NCBI GenBank assembly: GCA_029783825.1 | Contig: JAREIK010002435.1 | Location: forward strand, 57,284 to 121,283 | Source of the DNA: Sapria himalayana | Taxonomy: Eukaryota > Streptophyta > Magnoliopsida > Malpighiales > Rafflesiaceae | Direction: 5' to 3' | DNA: 64,000 nucleotides | Shown: positions 1 through 13,200 of the stretch, piece by piece | Position numbering within the stretch: the first letter of the stretch is position 1 | How the letters are laid out: the number at the start of each line of letters is the position of its first letter | Program-made: the position numbers and the translations under genes | The notes under the pieces: model-generated | Database searches by the model: none | Told to the model about the DNA's origin: nothing | What the model saw: only the letters and a program-made list of their open reading frames with translations

Positions 1-828
1 AATTTTTAATCTATTAAGTTTTGAGTTTATTCGTTGTATGAAATTTCAAGATGTATCATTGTTCCATGATTCGCTTACTAATGTCAAGAAGCCATGGTGT
101 AAACACCATGTATTCTGAAATTTGAAGGCTTTATTTGTAAGTATTGTATTTTTAATCATGATTAAGAGTGGGGAGTGGTATGAGCATGTTCTATTTAGGT
201 GCTTTACCTCAGCCGAACCAAATCTTTCTAACCATTTAAAGTTATAAAGAATTCTATTTAATCTAGCCCACATAATGCCCTTTTTATAACGGTTATTACA
301 CCATGTGAATTGCGAGCCTAAAAAATTAGCATTTATCAAGTTTGTTCTATTTATGGTTTCATTAAATTGGAAGGTAGCTATTAGATTAGGAGGTCTACCT
401 CCTTTCTTTTCTTTAGCAAATCTTTCAATATTAAAGTCTCCCCCTATCATCCAATGAAGGTCTTTAATTGAAATGTTCTTCATTTCATCCCATAATATTT
501 TCCTTTCATTGATTTTATTATTAGTGTATACCAGAGTAATTAGCTATTTTATCTCTTGACTTAGACTGAAGTTTATAAGTTGATCTGTTTCTTTTACTAT
601 GTAAATATCCAATTTACTTTTCCACAAGATCCATATCTTTCCATTATCATTAACAAATGCATGTTCAAAACCTAGCATCTTTTTATATGTTTTTAAATGG
701 TTTTTAACTACCATTAGTTCCTTTAAAATTATTAGTGAAGTGTTATACATATATATCAATGTTTTTAATCTATTCCTCGAGGAGAGATTTGCAACTCTCC
801 TTATGTTCCAGATAATATAATTATACAT
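1..828 (-). pseudogene. LINE A ORF2, N-terminal apurinic-type endonuclease domain, broken and partial
   Basis: The ORF2 endonuclease nicks target DNA to start target-primed reverse transcription. The ATG at 828 begins MYNYIIWNIRR, matching the WNIRG start of the exonuclease-endonuclease-phosphatase fold. The frame stops at 544 and resumes at 483, which contains the GDFN motif, KKGGRPP and TWCNN. The usual RLDR is RLNR and the usual SDHSPLL is SYHSPLL, so a catalytic or structural Asp is lost in each. The post-endonuclease FKFQNTWCLHHGF segment follows near the left edge. One frameshift plus these substitutions argue for an inactive relic. Confidence 0.87.
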
Positions 829-2200
829 TGCTATTGGATTTTGACTATGCTCTAGTTGTGTGCTTTAGAATCATATATTCTGTTTAAGTATTTTTTTGAA
901 TTTCTTGATTTTTTTATGGAACTTGAGAATACTCCTCTCTCACTTTTCCATTCCTTTCCTAATTGCACTTCCATTCTCTTGATTTCTCTAATGCCCACTC
1001 TCTATTTTCCATATCTTGTCTAAATTTATCTATATTGTATCATCATTGAAGGACCACTTATTAAGTCCTTTTTCTTCCACGATTCTGTTAAGGGTTATGG
1101 AGCTTCTCACCTCCATTTCCTCTTTCGAAATTCCTTTATAGCAGCTGCCCATCTTTTAAATATTTCTTCCTTGTTTTTCTTTTTTTTTCCTTGGTTTTCT
1201 TGTTGAGCTCTTCTATTTTCCTAATCATTTGTGTTCTTTTATTTTGCTCTGATTTTTCTACTACCCTAACTTCCTCTTTCTTATTGACATTTCTAGTTCT
1301 AGTTATCTTATCCCCTATCTCCATATTCTGAGTTACTAATTTAATTCTAGTTATATTTACTCCTATTTCATTGTTCTGAGTTACAGATTGAGGGGTTAGA
1401 GAGGCTTTTTTTGATATCTCACAATTTCCTAGCCCATTCCAGCCTCAATTTACCTCTCCTCTATTTTATGTGTAGTTTTCTCCTTTCTTTTATGCATTAT
1501 GCAGTTATTCATGCCATGTCACATTTTCCTGCAAAAAAAAACAAAAAGTGAAAAGGTTTTCTGGAATTACCTGTTGCTAGAAGCCTCCTCCTTCCATGTC
1601 TCCAATCCATATTCGGTTAGGTGGCTACTTCTATAGGCCTATTTCGATACAAACCCTCGCCATGCTAGGTTTGGAGAGTGTAGCAGTAGCTCCATCAAGC
1701 AGTTGAGAGGTTCCCAATGTGTTTGCGATGTCATAGAAAGCAAGCTTGTCATAAAAATGAATTGACAACATAGGAAATAGAAACAATACCAGGGCTAAAG
1801 CCGACTCCTCTCTCTTGTTGAAGTTGGGAGTCCATTTAAATGTTCTCATGGGATAACCCTTGATGTACCTGATGTCCTTCAACCATAAGCGATGGAAGTC
1901 TTCCTCTATATGGAGTTGTAACAGAATGTGTTTAGCATCAATGACTCCTGTTTTTATTTGCTCCTTGAGTTTCAGAGAGTCGAAAAATGCTCGAATATCA
2001 TCAATGTGTGGTCGACCATGATAAAACTTACCCACCAACGTGTGTTTATGGAACCCTGCAAGCTTTCGAATGTCGCCAGCAGAGAAGTGTATCGAGGGTT
2101 CCTCGCATTTTTTTGCATGTGTATCTGAAGAAGAAGAGATAGTAAGTGGATTATTTTTAATGAACGAGGAAAATGATTTCTTATTATCTAAGAAATCCAT
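821..2200 (-). pseudogene. LINE A ORF1 (DUF4283-like, gag-type RNA-binding protein), broken
   Basis: ORF1 of L1 elements encodes a nucleic-acid-binding protein that packages the element RNA. The ATG at 2200 starts MDFLDNKKSF, a beginning shared in altered form by the other copies (for example DFLSNKKSF in copy H). The frame is open to a stop near 1631 and covers the DUF4283-like block, with FHRLWLKDIRYIKGYPMRTF and, at its end, ARVCIEIGL. Downstream, an IWIG segment and a lysine-rich stretch (1136-1324) follow in shifted frames. The C-terminus can be traced to TTRA-stop-SKSNSNV, ending in a stop that overlaps the ORF2 ATG at 821-828. An ATG further upstream is not supported; the open frame before 2200 uses only non-ATG codons. 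Confidence 0.8.
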
Positions 2201-2268
2201 TTTCTTCAAGATGCGGCTCTTTGAAGCTAGGGTTTAATAGGCCAAGGCTCTCAAAGGATTCTAAACTA

Positions 2269-3333
2269 CTTTCTTTTTATTCTTTTTATTCTTTTTATTC
2301 TTCTATTTTTCTTATTCTCCATATTCTTGTTATTCTTATTATTCATCTTATTGTTCTTATTCATTCTTATTCTTCTTTATCTTCTTATTCTTCATTTTTT
2401 TATTCATCTTACACTTCAATTACTTTTTATTCTTATTTTTATTCTTATTATTCTTATTTTTATTTTTATTATTCTTATTCTTCTTGTTCTTCTTATAATT
2501 ATTATTCTTTTAATTCTTCATATTCTTCTTATTCTTCCAATTTTTCTAATTCTTTTTATTCTTCTTATTCTTCTTTATCTTTTTATTCTTCTTTTCTTCT
2601 TTTTCTTCTTATTCTACTTTTCTTATTATTTTTCTTATTCTTCTTATACTTATTTTTTTATTCGTCTTATTCTTATAATTTTACTCATTCTTCTTATTCT
2701 TATAATTTTACTTGTTCTTCTTATTCTTTGTATTCTTTTTATTCTTATTATTCTTTTTTATTCTTATTATTCTTTTTATTCTTATTATTCTTATTATTCT
2801 TCTTATTCTTCGTATTCTTCTTATTCTTCTTATTTTTCTTATTCATGTTATTCTCGTTCTTCTTTTTATTCTTATTATTTCTCTTATTCTTATTATTCTT
2901 CTTATTATTCTATTTCTTCTAATTCTTCTAATTCTTCTTTTTCTTCTTAATCTTTTTATTCTTCTTATTCTTCTTTTCTTCTTATTGTTCTTATTCTTCT
3001 TATTCTTCTAATTCTTCTTATTCTTCTTATTCTTCTTATACTTCTTATTCTTATTATTCTTCTTATTCTTCTTATACTTCTTATTCGTCTTATTCTTCTT
3101 ATTCTTATTATTCTTCTTATTCTTCTTATACTTCTTATTCTTATTATTCTTCTTTTTATTCTTCTTATTCTTCTTATTCTTCTTAGTATTATTGTTCTTC
3201 TTATTCTTCTTATACTTATTATTATTATTATTGTACTTATTCTTCTTATTCTTTTTATTATTCTTATTCTTTTTTTTTTCTAATTCTTCTTATCCATCTT
3301 ATTCTTCTTGTTCTTCTTATTCTTTTTTTAAAG
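2269..3333. repeat. Degenerate (TTCTTATTC)-type microsatellite, tail of LINE B
   Basis: About 1.06 kb of near-pure T/A/C sequence on the plus strand made of interspersed TTCTTA, TTATTC and TTTTTATTC words. It starts at the 3' terminus of LINE B (3334) and ends against the 5' end of LINE A. In LINE sense it reads as GAATAAGAA-type A-rich sequence. Long open frames of F, L, I, Y and S residues here are composition artefacts. Confidence 0.92.
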
Positions 3334-4905
3334 GTTTTTTTATTATTATAACCCTCTCTTTTCACATAGGAATACTAGTGTTTACAAACTAAATGCTACC
3401 CTTTACCCTTTTACATCTTTTTCTTACAAAAAGCAAAAACATAATTAACATTAAAATTAACACGAATCCTACACTATTCATCTTTTTATGCTTGCCTTCC
3501 ATGTTTATACCGCTTTCTATTGTGCCTTCCTGGTTTTTAGAGCTGAATATTTACTCTTTTCATGTTTGGTTTTCCTACCCTTTTCAACTCCTGCCGATCT
3601 ACTCGTGAGCTAAACTTTCATGTTGCCTCAAGATCAAGCATCCACTTGCCAGCCAACTTTATGTATAATAGCTTTTAGCAGGATCAAATCATTTAGACAG
3701 CATGTTCCAGTCCACTCAGCCTGTAATTTCCCAGCCCTATCTTCATTTTTGCATAAACAACACACAACACTGCATACACCAAATGCACAACTAACTACAT
3801 ACACTGCTTTACAAACATTCAAAGATTAGCTTACTACAAATGCACTTCCTGTCCCTAATCAGTAGATCCACTAGTAAACTTTAATTTACCTTTACTTGAA
3901 TATTTAAAAACTTAATTTCCTTGTAGATTTCGAGACACTTATGCAGTTCTATGATCTTTGCATGCAAAGTTGAGAGGTTATTCCCCTCATTGTGAAGGCT
4001 CTCACTACCCTGCCCTTTTCATTTCTTATGACTCCCTCACCACCTACAGCACTCATTTCTCTCTTAAAGCTCCCATCCATGTTTAGAATTAAGAACCGTT
4101 ATAGAGGTTTATTCGAGCTAACAATTTTTATTCTCATCTACCGGGATGGCATTTGAGTGAATTTCCACATAAAAACATTGATTTTTATTGGGGGGCCCTT
4201 TAAGAATACTTCTTTAAATTTCTCTTGTGTAGGTTTTTATCTCTCACCAACCATTTTGTACTTTTTAACGTAAATCCCCCATGTGCATTTAATGTCAATT
4301 TATACCAACTATTTGTTAATATCGAGTGGTTTTATATGAATTTTTGTTGTTTTAGCATCATCTTCCAGCTTTTAGATGCCTTTTTTAGATTATTAAAGGC
4401 CTTGTTGCCTAACCCATATCTTACTTTTATATATGTAACCCAAAGACTTCCATTTTGGCTTTCTTTTTGCTTTCAGTAGTTTTTGTAAGCCCAGGCTTTG
4501 GTTATATTCTTTAAAAAGGTGATTCTAGACTAGCTTCCTCAACAGGAAAGCATAAATCACTCAATTTTTCAAGTGAATTTTATTCCTCTTTATTACCCCA
4601 TATGAAATTAGCCATTTCTCTTTCAATTTTTCTTATGATCTTAATAGGTGGTTGTGTCGACATTAGGATATGCGCCATCGAGCCTTGAAGCACATTCAAG
4701 ATTAATGAGATTCTTCTTACTATGCTCAGAAGATTCTTTTACCATCCCGCAATCTATTGTCTCATTTTTTACCCTAAAAAAGTTAAATACTCTTTTTTTA
4801 AGCCTCGAGGGTAGCCCAAATACATTAAAGCTCCTTTTTATGTGGGAAGCCCGTAAGAATTCTTAGCTTTTGCACTAGATTTTCAGGCTTCTTCCATGCT
4901 AAAAT
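3334..4905 (-). mobile_element. LINE-1 copy B, 5'-truncated
   Basis: A 1.57 kb minus-strand copy keeping only the 3' part of ORF2 and the 3' UTR. From right to left: the region after the RT active site (4860-4500, with GALMYLGYP-like and MANFIWG-like segments in broken frames), a zf-RVT remnant near 4150-4180, and an RNase H remnant near 4105-3990 reading LNMDGSFKREM then GEGVIRNEKGRVV. The 3' UTR covers about 3334-3900, and its last 90 bp match the family terminus (CCCTCTCTTTT on the plus strand at about 3350). The 5' truncation point near 4905 abuts another microsatellite tract, so nothing upstream of the RT thumb region remains. Confidence 0.85.
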
Positions 4906-5733
4906 AAATTAATATTTATTATTATTCATCATTATTATTATTACTTTTTTATTCTATTTATTATTCATATTATTCTTAATCTCATTATTCATGGTTTTCT
5001 TGTTATTCTTTTATTATTCTTTTTCTTCTTATTTTTATTATTCTTCTTATTCATCTTATTCTTCTTATTTTGTATATTCTTCTTATTTTTCATAATCTTC
5101 TTACTCATCTAAGTCTACATATTTTTCTAATTCTTCTTAATCTTCTTATTCTTCTTAATATTCTTATTCTTCTTATTCTTCTGATTTTTCTTATTCTTCT
5201 TACTCATCTTATTCTTCTTAATCATCTTATTCTTCTCATTCTTATTATTCTTATTATTCTTTTTATTCTTCTTATTCAACTTATTCTTCTATGCTTGGTA
5301 TTCTTCTTATTCTTCTTATTCTTCGTATTTTCTTATTCGTATTATTATTCTTTTCTTCTTATTCTTAATATTTTTCTTATTCTTTTTTTTTGTTAGTATT
5401 CTTCTTATTCAACTTATTCTTCTTATTATTCTTATTCTTATGATTCTTATGATTATTTTTATTCTTCTTATTCTTCGTAATCATCTTATTCTTCTTATTC
5501 ATCTTATTCTTCTTATTATTCTTATTATTTTTATTCTTCTCATTCTTCCTATTTTTTTATTCTTCCTTTTATTCTTTTTCTTTTTACTCTACTTTTTTTT
5601 GTTAATTCTTCTTATCCTCCTTATTCTTCTTATTCATCTTATTATTCTTATTATTCTTATTTTTCTTAGTATTAATATTCTTCTTAATCTTCTTATTCTT
5701 ATACTTCTTATTCTTATTATTATACTTTTTTTA
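4906..5733. repeat. Degenerate TTATTC/TTCTTA microsatellite, tail of LINE C
   Basis: About 0.83 kb tract on the plus strand running from the truncation point of LINE B to the 3' terminus of the LINE C stub at 5734. It contains a variant of a marker word, ACTCTACTTTT near 5586, that recurs in other tracts of the window. Confidence 0.9.
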
Positions 5734-5857
5734 AAGGTTTGTTTTATTAATTATAAAAAGCCCTCTCTTTTGGCAGAAAAATATCATTTTACAATATATA
5801 TAATTACCATTAGCCCCTTTCACACCCTTAACAAAATTAAAAAAAAGATCTTTTTAT
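5734..5857 (-). mobile_element. LINE-1 copy C, 3'-terminal stub of about 125 bp
   Basis: A short non-repetitive island inside microsatellite. On the plus strand it carries AAAGGTTTGTTTTATTAATT followed by GCCCTCTCTTTTGGCAG and GCCCCTTTCACACCC, which align with the 3' ends of copies B, D, E, F and G. No coding sequence is retained. It is best explained as an extreme 5'-truncated insertion, or as a copy cut down by repeat recombination. Confidence 0.82.
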
Positions 5858-8800
5858 TAAACTTATTTTACTTATTCTACTTATTCTTCGTATTCTTCTT
5901 AATTTTCTTATTTTTTTATTCTTTTATTTTTGTTATACTTTATTTTCTCCTAATTTTTCTAATTCATCTTATTCATTTTATTCTTCTTATTCTCTTACTC
6001 TATTTATTTTGTTAATTCTTTTTATCCATCTTATTCTTTTTATTATTCTTATTCTTCTTATTCATATTACACAACTTATTCATCATATTCTTCTTATCTT
6101 TTTTATTCTTCTTATTCTTATTATTCTTCTAATTCTTCTAATTCTTCTTATTGTTCATATCTTCTTATATATTGCATTCTTCGTATTATTCTTATTCTTC
6201 TTATTCATGTTATTCTCGTTATTATTTTTATTCTTATTATTTTTTTTTATTTTTTTTATTCTTCTTATTATTCTATTTTTTGTAATTCTACTAATTCTTC
6301 TTTTTCTTCCTAATCTTTTTATTCTTCTTATTCTTATTATTCTATTGATCTTATTATTATTATTATTCTTATTATTCTTATTATTCTTATTCTTCTTATT
6401 CTTCTTATTCTTCTTATTCTTCATATTCTTCTTATTTTTCTTATTCTTATTATTCTTCTTATACTTTTTATTCTTCTTATTCTTCTTATTCTTCTTTTAT
6501 TCTTATTCTATTTATTTTTTTTATTCTTCTTTTTCTTCTTTTTCTTTTTATTCATTTTATTCTTCTTATTCTTTTTATTATTAAAATACTTTTAATTCTT
6601 CTTATTCATCTTATTTATCTTATTCATCGTATTCTTCTTATTATTCTTATCTTATTATTCTTATTTTTCTTAATCTTATTATTCATGTTTTTCTTGTTAT
6701 TCTTCTTAATCTTTTTTATCTTATTATTCTTCATATTCTTATTATTATTTTTTATTCTTCTTATTTTTCTTATTCTTCTTATTCATGATATCCTTTTTAT
6801 TCTTCTTATTCTTCTTATTCTTCTTATTCTTCTTATTTTTTTGTTTTCTTCTTATTCTTCATAAAATTCTTATTCTTCTTACTCTACTTATTGTTCTTAT
6901 TTTTAATATATATTTCTTATTCTTCTTATATTTTTATTTATCTTATTCTTGTTATTTGTGTTATTTATGTTATTTTTGTATTCTTCTTATTCTTCTTATT
7001 ATTCTTATTCTTCTTTTTCATCTTATTTTTTTTATTTTTTTTATTCTTATTATTCTTTTTTTATTATTATTCTACTTATTATTATTATTATTATTATTAT
7101 TCTTCTTCTTATTCTTTTTATTTATCTTATTCTTCTAATTCTTTTGATTCTTCTTATACATCTTATACATCTTATTCTTCTTATTCTTCTTATTCTTCTT
7201 AATCTTATAATTCATCTTATTCTTCTTATTCTTCTTATTCTTATTATTCATATTATTCTTTTTTTATACTGATTCTTCTAATTCTTCATATTATTCTTAG
7301 TCTTCATATTCTTATTATTTTTATTATTCTTCATATTCTTATTATTTTTATTATTCTTCATATTCTTATTATTTTTATTATTCTTCATATTCTTATTATT
7401 TTTATTATTCTTCATATTCTTATTATTTTTATTATTCTTCTTATTTTTCTTATTTTTTTATTCTTATTATTCTTCTTATTCTTCTTATTCTTCTTATTCT
7501 TCTAATTCTTCTAATTTTTTAATTCTTCTAATTCTTCTTGTTAGTATTATTATTATTATTATTATTATTATTCTTCTTCTTATTCATCTTATTCTTTTTA
7601 TTCTTCTTTTTTTCTTAATTTTGTTTATTCTTCTTATATTTCTTATTTTTATAATTCTTCTCATTCTTATTCTTATTTTTTTTTGTTTTCTTATTCTTCT
7701 TATTCATATTATTCTTCTTATTCTTGTTATTTTTCTTATTCTTTTTAATCTTATTATTCTACTTATTCTTTTTTTTATTCTTCTTTTTCTTCTTAATCTT
7801 CCTATTCTTCTTATTCTTTTTTTTTCTTTTTATTCTTCTTATTCTTATAATTCTTCTTATTCATTTTATTCTTATTATTTTTCTTATTCTTTTTATTGTT
7901 TGTATTCCTCTTATTTATGTTATTCTTGTTATTCTTCTTCTTCTTCTTCTTTTTCTTCTTATTCTTTATATTATTCTAATTCTTCTTATTATTCTTATTA
8001 TATTTATTCTTATTAATCTTCTTATTCTTTTTTTTCTTTTTTTTCTTTTTTTTTTATTCTTTTTATTATTCTTATTCTTCTTATTCTTCTTAATCTTATT
8101 CTTCTTATTTTTCTACTTATTTTTTTTATTCTAGTTATTCTTGTTATTCTATTTATTTTTTTTATTAGTCTTATTCTTCTTATCCTTCATATTCTTCTTA
8201 TTCTTAGTTTTCTTATTATTTTTATTATTATTCTTATTATTCTTATTTTTCTTATTCTTATTATTTTTCTTATTTTCTTATTCTTCTCATTCTTCTTATT
8301 CTCCTATTCTTCTTATTCTTCTTATTCTTATTTTTCTTTTCTTTTTATTGTTCTTATTCTTTTTATTCTTCTTATTCTTCTTAATCGTCTTATTATTATT
8401 ATTCTTCTTAATCTTCTTATTCTTCTTATTCTTCGTAGGTCTTCTTATTGTTCTTAGTATTTTTATTTATCTTATTATTCCGAGTGTTCTAATTATTATT
8501 ATTCTTATTTTTTTTATACTTCTTATTCTTCTTATTCTTATTTCTTATTATTTTTATTCTTCTTATTCTTCTTATTCTTCTTATAATTCTTATTCTCCTT
8601 TATGTTCTTATTCTTTTTGATCTTCTTATTCTTTTTATTCTTTTTATTCTTCGTATTCTTCTCATCTTCTTATTCTTCATATTCTTCTTATTTTTCTTAT
8701 TCTTCTTAATCTACTTATTCTTATTTTCTTTTTATTCTTAATTTTTTCTTCTTCTTATTCTTCTTATTCTTCTTATTCTATATATATTTTTATTATTCTT

Positions 8801-8991
8801 CTTATTATTCTTATTCTTTTTATTCTTCTTATTTTTTTTTATTCTTCTTATTCTTCTAATTCTTCTAATTCTTCTTATTCTTCTTATTCTTCTTATTCTT
8901 TTTATTCTTTTTATTCTTCTTATTCTTCCTATTCTTTTTATTCTTCCTATTCTTCTTATTCTTCTTATTTTTTTTATTCTTCTTATTTTTA
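5858..8991. repeat. 3.1 kb degenerate TTATTC/TTCTTA microsatellite, tail of LINE D
   Basis: This plus-strand T-rich tract runs between the LINE C stub and the LINE D 3' terminus. It includes pure (ATT)n blocks at about 7077-7105 and 7545-7572, both followed by CTTCTTCTTATTC, and a perfect 27-bp minisatellite at 7301-7435. Open frames on either strand consist only of F/L/I/Y/S or K/N/R/I runs and are not genes. Confidence 0.92.
7301..7435. repeat. Perfect 27-bp minisatellite, 5 copies
   Basis: A 27-bp unit beginning TCTTCATATTCTTATTATTT starts at 7301, 7328, 7355, 7382 and 7409 with no mismatch. The surrounding tract has drifted far more, so this is a recent local expansion inside an older repeat. 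Confidence 0.93.
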
Positions 8992-10275
8992 AAATTTTTT
9001 TTTATTATAGCCCTCTCTTTTGGCCGAGGAATACCATTTTTATAATCTATATCCTTCAATTTTCCCTCTTACACTCCTTTTTTAATTTATAAAAATCTAT
9101 TAACATAATCTATAGTGGATTCTTCACTATGCGACTTTCTATATTTTCCTGTGCATTATGTTGTTTCTTACTGCTGACCTTTCTGCATCCATTTCCTTTA
9201 TCTACTTATGTCCTCCTTTTGAAGTTGAATCTTATGTCATTTCTTATATTGGTTTCTGCCCTTTTAAGCTCCTTCCTATCTTCAAGTTCTCCCTGGATCC
9301 TTGACTTTGGACTCCTCTTCCTTCAATAGCTTATGCACATACATACACTTGGCAAAAAACACATACACTAGCACATACATACAAAGACAACCACATACAG
9401 ACCCTTGACATACTAACAACTCAAACTTAACAGACACTAGCTCTCTCACTTCATAAAATTAAATGTCTCTTTCTTTATGGGCATCTTGAGCTTTCATTGC
9501 TTTTCCTCGTAAGTCTCGTCTACATCCTCTTTTCTTTGACTACTTTCAAATCTGTAATTCAGGAAAAACTTGCTGTATATTTATGCTCTCTACCTACCCT
9601 TGTACCCTTCCCCTTCCCTTTACACATTTGTATACATGATCACACAATAATTACATGCAGACAATTACATATGCAAAACAAACATTATTTTCTGCCCTTG
9701 TCCATAAAAACTGCTACCCCTGTTTGAAAAACCCCCCTTTTTTGAAAAGCTGTTGCCTTCTCTTGTCTCTTCTACTCTTCTCCCTTAAACCCTATAAACA
9801 CCTCTCTGCAAAACGTAACTAACCATATCATATGCATTTACTAAAATCATACCCATAACTCATTTCCCCACCATTAATACATCTAATCAGAGGCACAATC
9901 TTATTCCTATGTCTACCCCCATTCTGATCTCTGCACATAAAACTGCACAAAATAGAATTCACAACAGTAATATGGCCTTCCCATATTAATTTATACAACA
10001 TTAATTCCTAAAACAAAATTCCCAATAGTTCAGGTCCAACCGTGGCCTTCCCCTCGAACGTACCCTATAGCTACATAACCTGAAAAACCGAGAAAAAGCA
10101 ACCAAAACTACAAAAAAAACCTCTACAATCTATATCAGTCCACCATACCCAAATGTTCCCCTTACCCTTATCTCAGAACAACCCCCTACACACAAAGAGT
10201 GGCCTATGGGCTCCTCCTATTCCTACCCTCATAAACTCGCTTATTATCACCTCTTCAAAGCAGTGCCTCCATTTA
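8992..10275 (-). other. LINE D 3' UTR
   Basis: Non-coding 1.28 kb between the end of the RNase H frame and the 3' terminus. The terminal 100 bp (TATTATAGCCCTCTCTTTTGG on the plus strand, broken here as TATTATAG and CCCTCTCTTTTGG) align with the other copies. The remainder contains CA-rich stretches on the plus strand around 9330-9420. No gene is seen. Confidence 0.75.
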
Positions 10276-13200
10276 CTATCTTGTCCTCCCTCTTTCAATT
10301 CGTAGGTATGGGGTTCCCAACCTATCCAATATAGCTAATCCTTTTAGTCTATCAGTCATGATATCTCTCTCGAACTTGTTTACCCATTTAAGTAATTCTA
10401 ACCAAGCTAGAGCATCATCAACAAGAGCATTTGACTCCTTGTATATGTGTGATATGCCCGCATTTAGTTCTTCCATTATGTTTATTACAATTTCAATCTC
10501 CTTTTCATACCTCCATAGCACCATTCTTTTTGTGGCTAGATCCAGTAGTACGGTGGAATCTACTTGAAATTATAAGTTTTTTAATCTCGTCTCCTTACAA
10601 ATCAATAACCCTCTTTTCAGTGCATAGATTTCTAAGTGTAGGGCCGATAAGGCATTGCAAGTCATAGTGAAAGCTTTTAGAGTTCTACCTTATGAATCGC
10701 TTATTACTCCTCCCTCTCTTGCAGCCCCCATGTCCCTATTTAAACTTCCGTCTGTATTTAGAGCTAACTTTCCTACTGAAGGCTTATTCCATCTTATAAT
10801 CTTTATGCCTTGTAATTTCTTACTATATAGAGAAAGACCCCATGTGTTTTGAATGTCTCATTCCACTTCTAGATTTTCTACTCTAACGAACTTTATGGCC
10901 GAGATATTCCCAATTTCTCTCTTGATATCTTTTAAAATATCTACTACATTCATCTGTATTCCATCGAATCTGCTCCTATTTATGGCTTTCCATTAACACC
11001 AGATGGTAACAAGTGGTAGATTTTGGATAAGCCATTTATGAGCTTTTCTTTTGAAGTATGCTTTGCCCCATCTTTTTACTCTATCCACTAAACCAACCTA
11101 TTTGACACTAATCTGCATGAATTTTTCTAACTCCTTCCATACTACTGTTGTAGTATTCCCTCTCGAAAATAAATGATCTATTGTTTCAACTACTACCAAA
11201 TAGCATTCACATCTAGATACCAGCCTTATTCCTTTCTTCTGTACATTGAAATCAACTAGTATAGCACCAGAGAGTACTTTTCATGTAAGCGAGCCCATTT
11301 TCTGTGGGATGTCACTTTTCCAGACCCATTTAAAAATAGATTGTGGAAATTTTTTCTTTCTTATCAGTTCTTTCATCAATTTTATTGTGAAAATTCCTTG
11401 TGTCATGAGTGTTCAATTCCAACCATTCTTTTGCAAGCTCGTGCATTATTCCACTACTTCCTTTTGTTTTACCAGAAATTTCCAGTTCCTCGATGCATTT
11501 CTTCTATCTATAAAATTATTCCATCCATATCTAGCCCTCATAAATTTTTCCCATAAGCTTTCATTTTCTTTTATCCTCCCCCAGTCTTTACAATCCCATG
11601 CCTTAACCATATCCTTCAAACTTATTATGCCTAAGCCCGCTTCTTCTTTTGAGTGACATATATCATCCCAGCTCTTCTAGTGAAGCTTTTGCCTATCCTC
11701 TTTCTTGCCCCATAAAAAATTAGCCATTTCTATTTTTAATTTTTTTATAAATTTTTTTGGGAGGGTGAATGGCAGACAGAGTGTGTACCAAGGTGCTTTG
11801 AAGCACGTGAGAGATCAGAGTTATCCTTCCTCCAAAACTCGGTAAGGCCTCTTTCCATCCTGCCATTTTCTTTCTCATTTTTTCTAGAAGGAAGCTTAGA
11901 TATTCTTCTTTTAATCTACCCTCATATATGGGCAGCCCAAGTATATTAAAGCTCCCTTGTTTTGTGTGAAACTAATGATATTTTTAACTTTTTGAGCTAC
12001 TTTAACCGGAGTTTTCGAGGCTAGCATGAACTCACACTTTCTCAAATGTCCATAGTTGATCCATCAAATTAACTATCAAGCTACTACTGCCATTTATAAA
12101 AATTATCAAATCATTTGCATAGGCTAAACAACTTATTCTCAGGGCATTTCTAGGATGTATGAACATTATTATTTTACCTTCCGACATTCTCCTATTAATA
12201 TTTTGAATCAGCAATTCCAGATATATATTGAATAATAGTGGAGACAAAGGGTCACCTTGTCTTAAGCCTCTTCTTGGCTTAAACTCCTACCCTTTTTTCC
12301 CATTCACAATAATTTTTACCCACGCATTGGAGACACAGCTATATATTAAATTAATGCATAATTTGGAAAATCCTAGACTTCTCAAGGCAAAGAAGAGTGT
12401 ATCCCACTCCACCATGTCAAAAGCTTTAGACAAATCCTGCTTGACCACCATATTATTTCTTCTAGTTTTAACTGATATTTCTCTCATCATTTCGGAAGCT
12501 AAATTAATATTTTCTACCATTAAACTATTTTTTACAAAACCTGATTATTCTTGAGATATTATCTATGGTGATATGCTGGTTAAACTACTTTGAAGAATTT
12601 TTGCCAAAATCTTGTAAACAGCATTACATAAGCTAATTGGTCAAAAGCCTTCACATTTCTATGGAGACTCCTTTTTTGGGATTAGCACAAAAAAAAGTTT
12701 TCTCATTATTTTGGTATATTTACTCCTACAAAAGTGATAGAGATTACAAATACCATATCATTTTAATGATATTCCAAAGTGTTTGAAAAAAAAAATTATT
12801 CCAGCCATCCGGCCCTACAGCGCTATCTTTATCTAAACTAAAAATAACAATTCTAATTTCTTCTTCTTCTGGAATATTCACCATCCTTTGATTCTCATCA
12901 TTTGTGATAATAATGTTTAGTTCCTTCATTAATGTATCTCCTTCATGCTGAAAATTCTCACATAGATGGCTCTTAAAAATAGCTTCAAAGAGGGTGCCTA
13001 TTTATTATTCACATTCCATCCATGTTCCCTCGCCATTCTTTATACCTTTAATCTTGTTTTTTTTGAGCTTTGATTACACTCATGTTATAGAAAAATTTTG
13101 TGTTTTTATATCCTTCCTTGAGCCATTTTATTTTTGCTCGTTGTTTCCAAAAGACTTCCTCCATGTGAAAACTCAGTCTCAGGTGTCCTTTGGCCTTACT

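Larger units (their letters stand above)
1..2268 (-). mobile_element. LINE-1 copy A, 5' portion (continues off left edge)
   Basis: Minus-strand plant L1-type non-LTR retrotransposon. Reading leftwards it holds a short 5' UTR (about 2201-2268), ORF1 with a DUF4283-like domain, and the start of ORF2 with the endonuclease domain; reverse transcriptase would lie beyond the left edge. The 5' end directly abuts the microsatellite tract that begins near 2269. Several frameshifts and stops make it non-functional. The assignment rests on the same ordered domains seen in copies D to H of this window. The exact 5' boundary is uncertain by about 20 bp because it merges into the T-rich tract. Confidence 0.88.

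Noticed and set aside
7301..7435. CRISPR-like regular repeats
   Set aside because: The 27-bp units are contiguous with no unique spacers, and the context is a plant genome.
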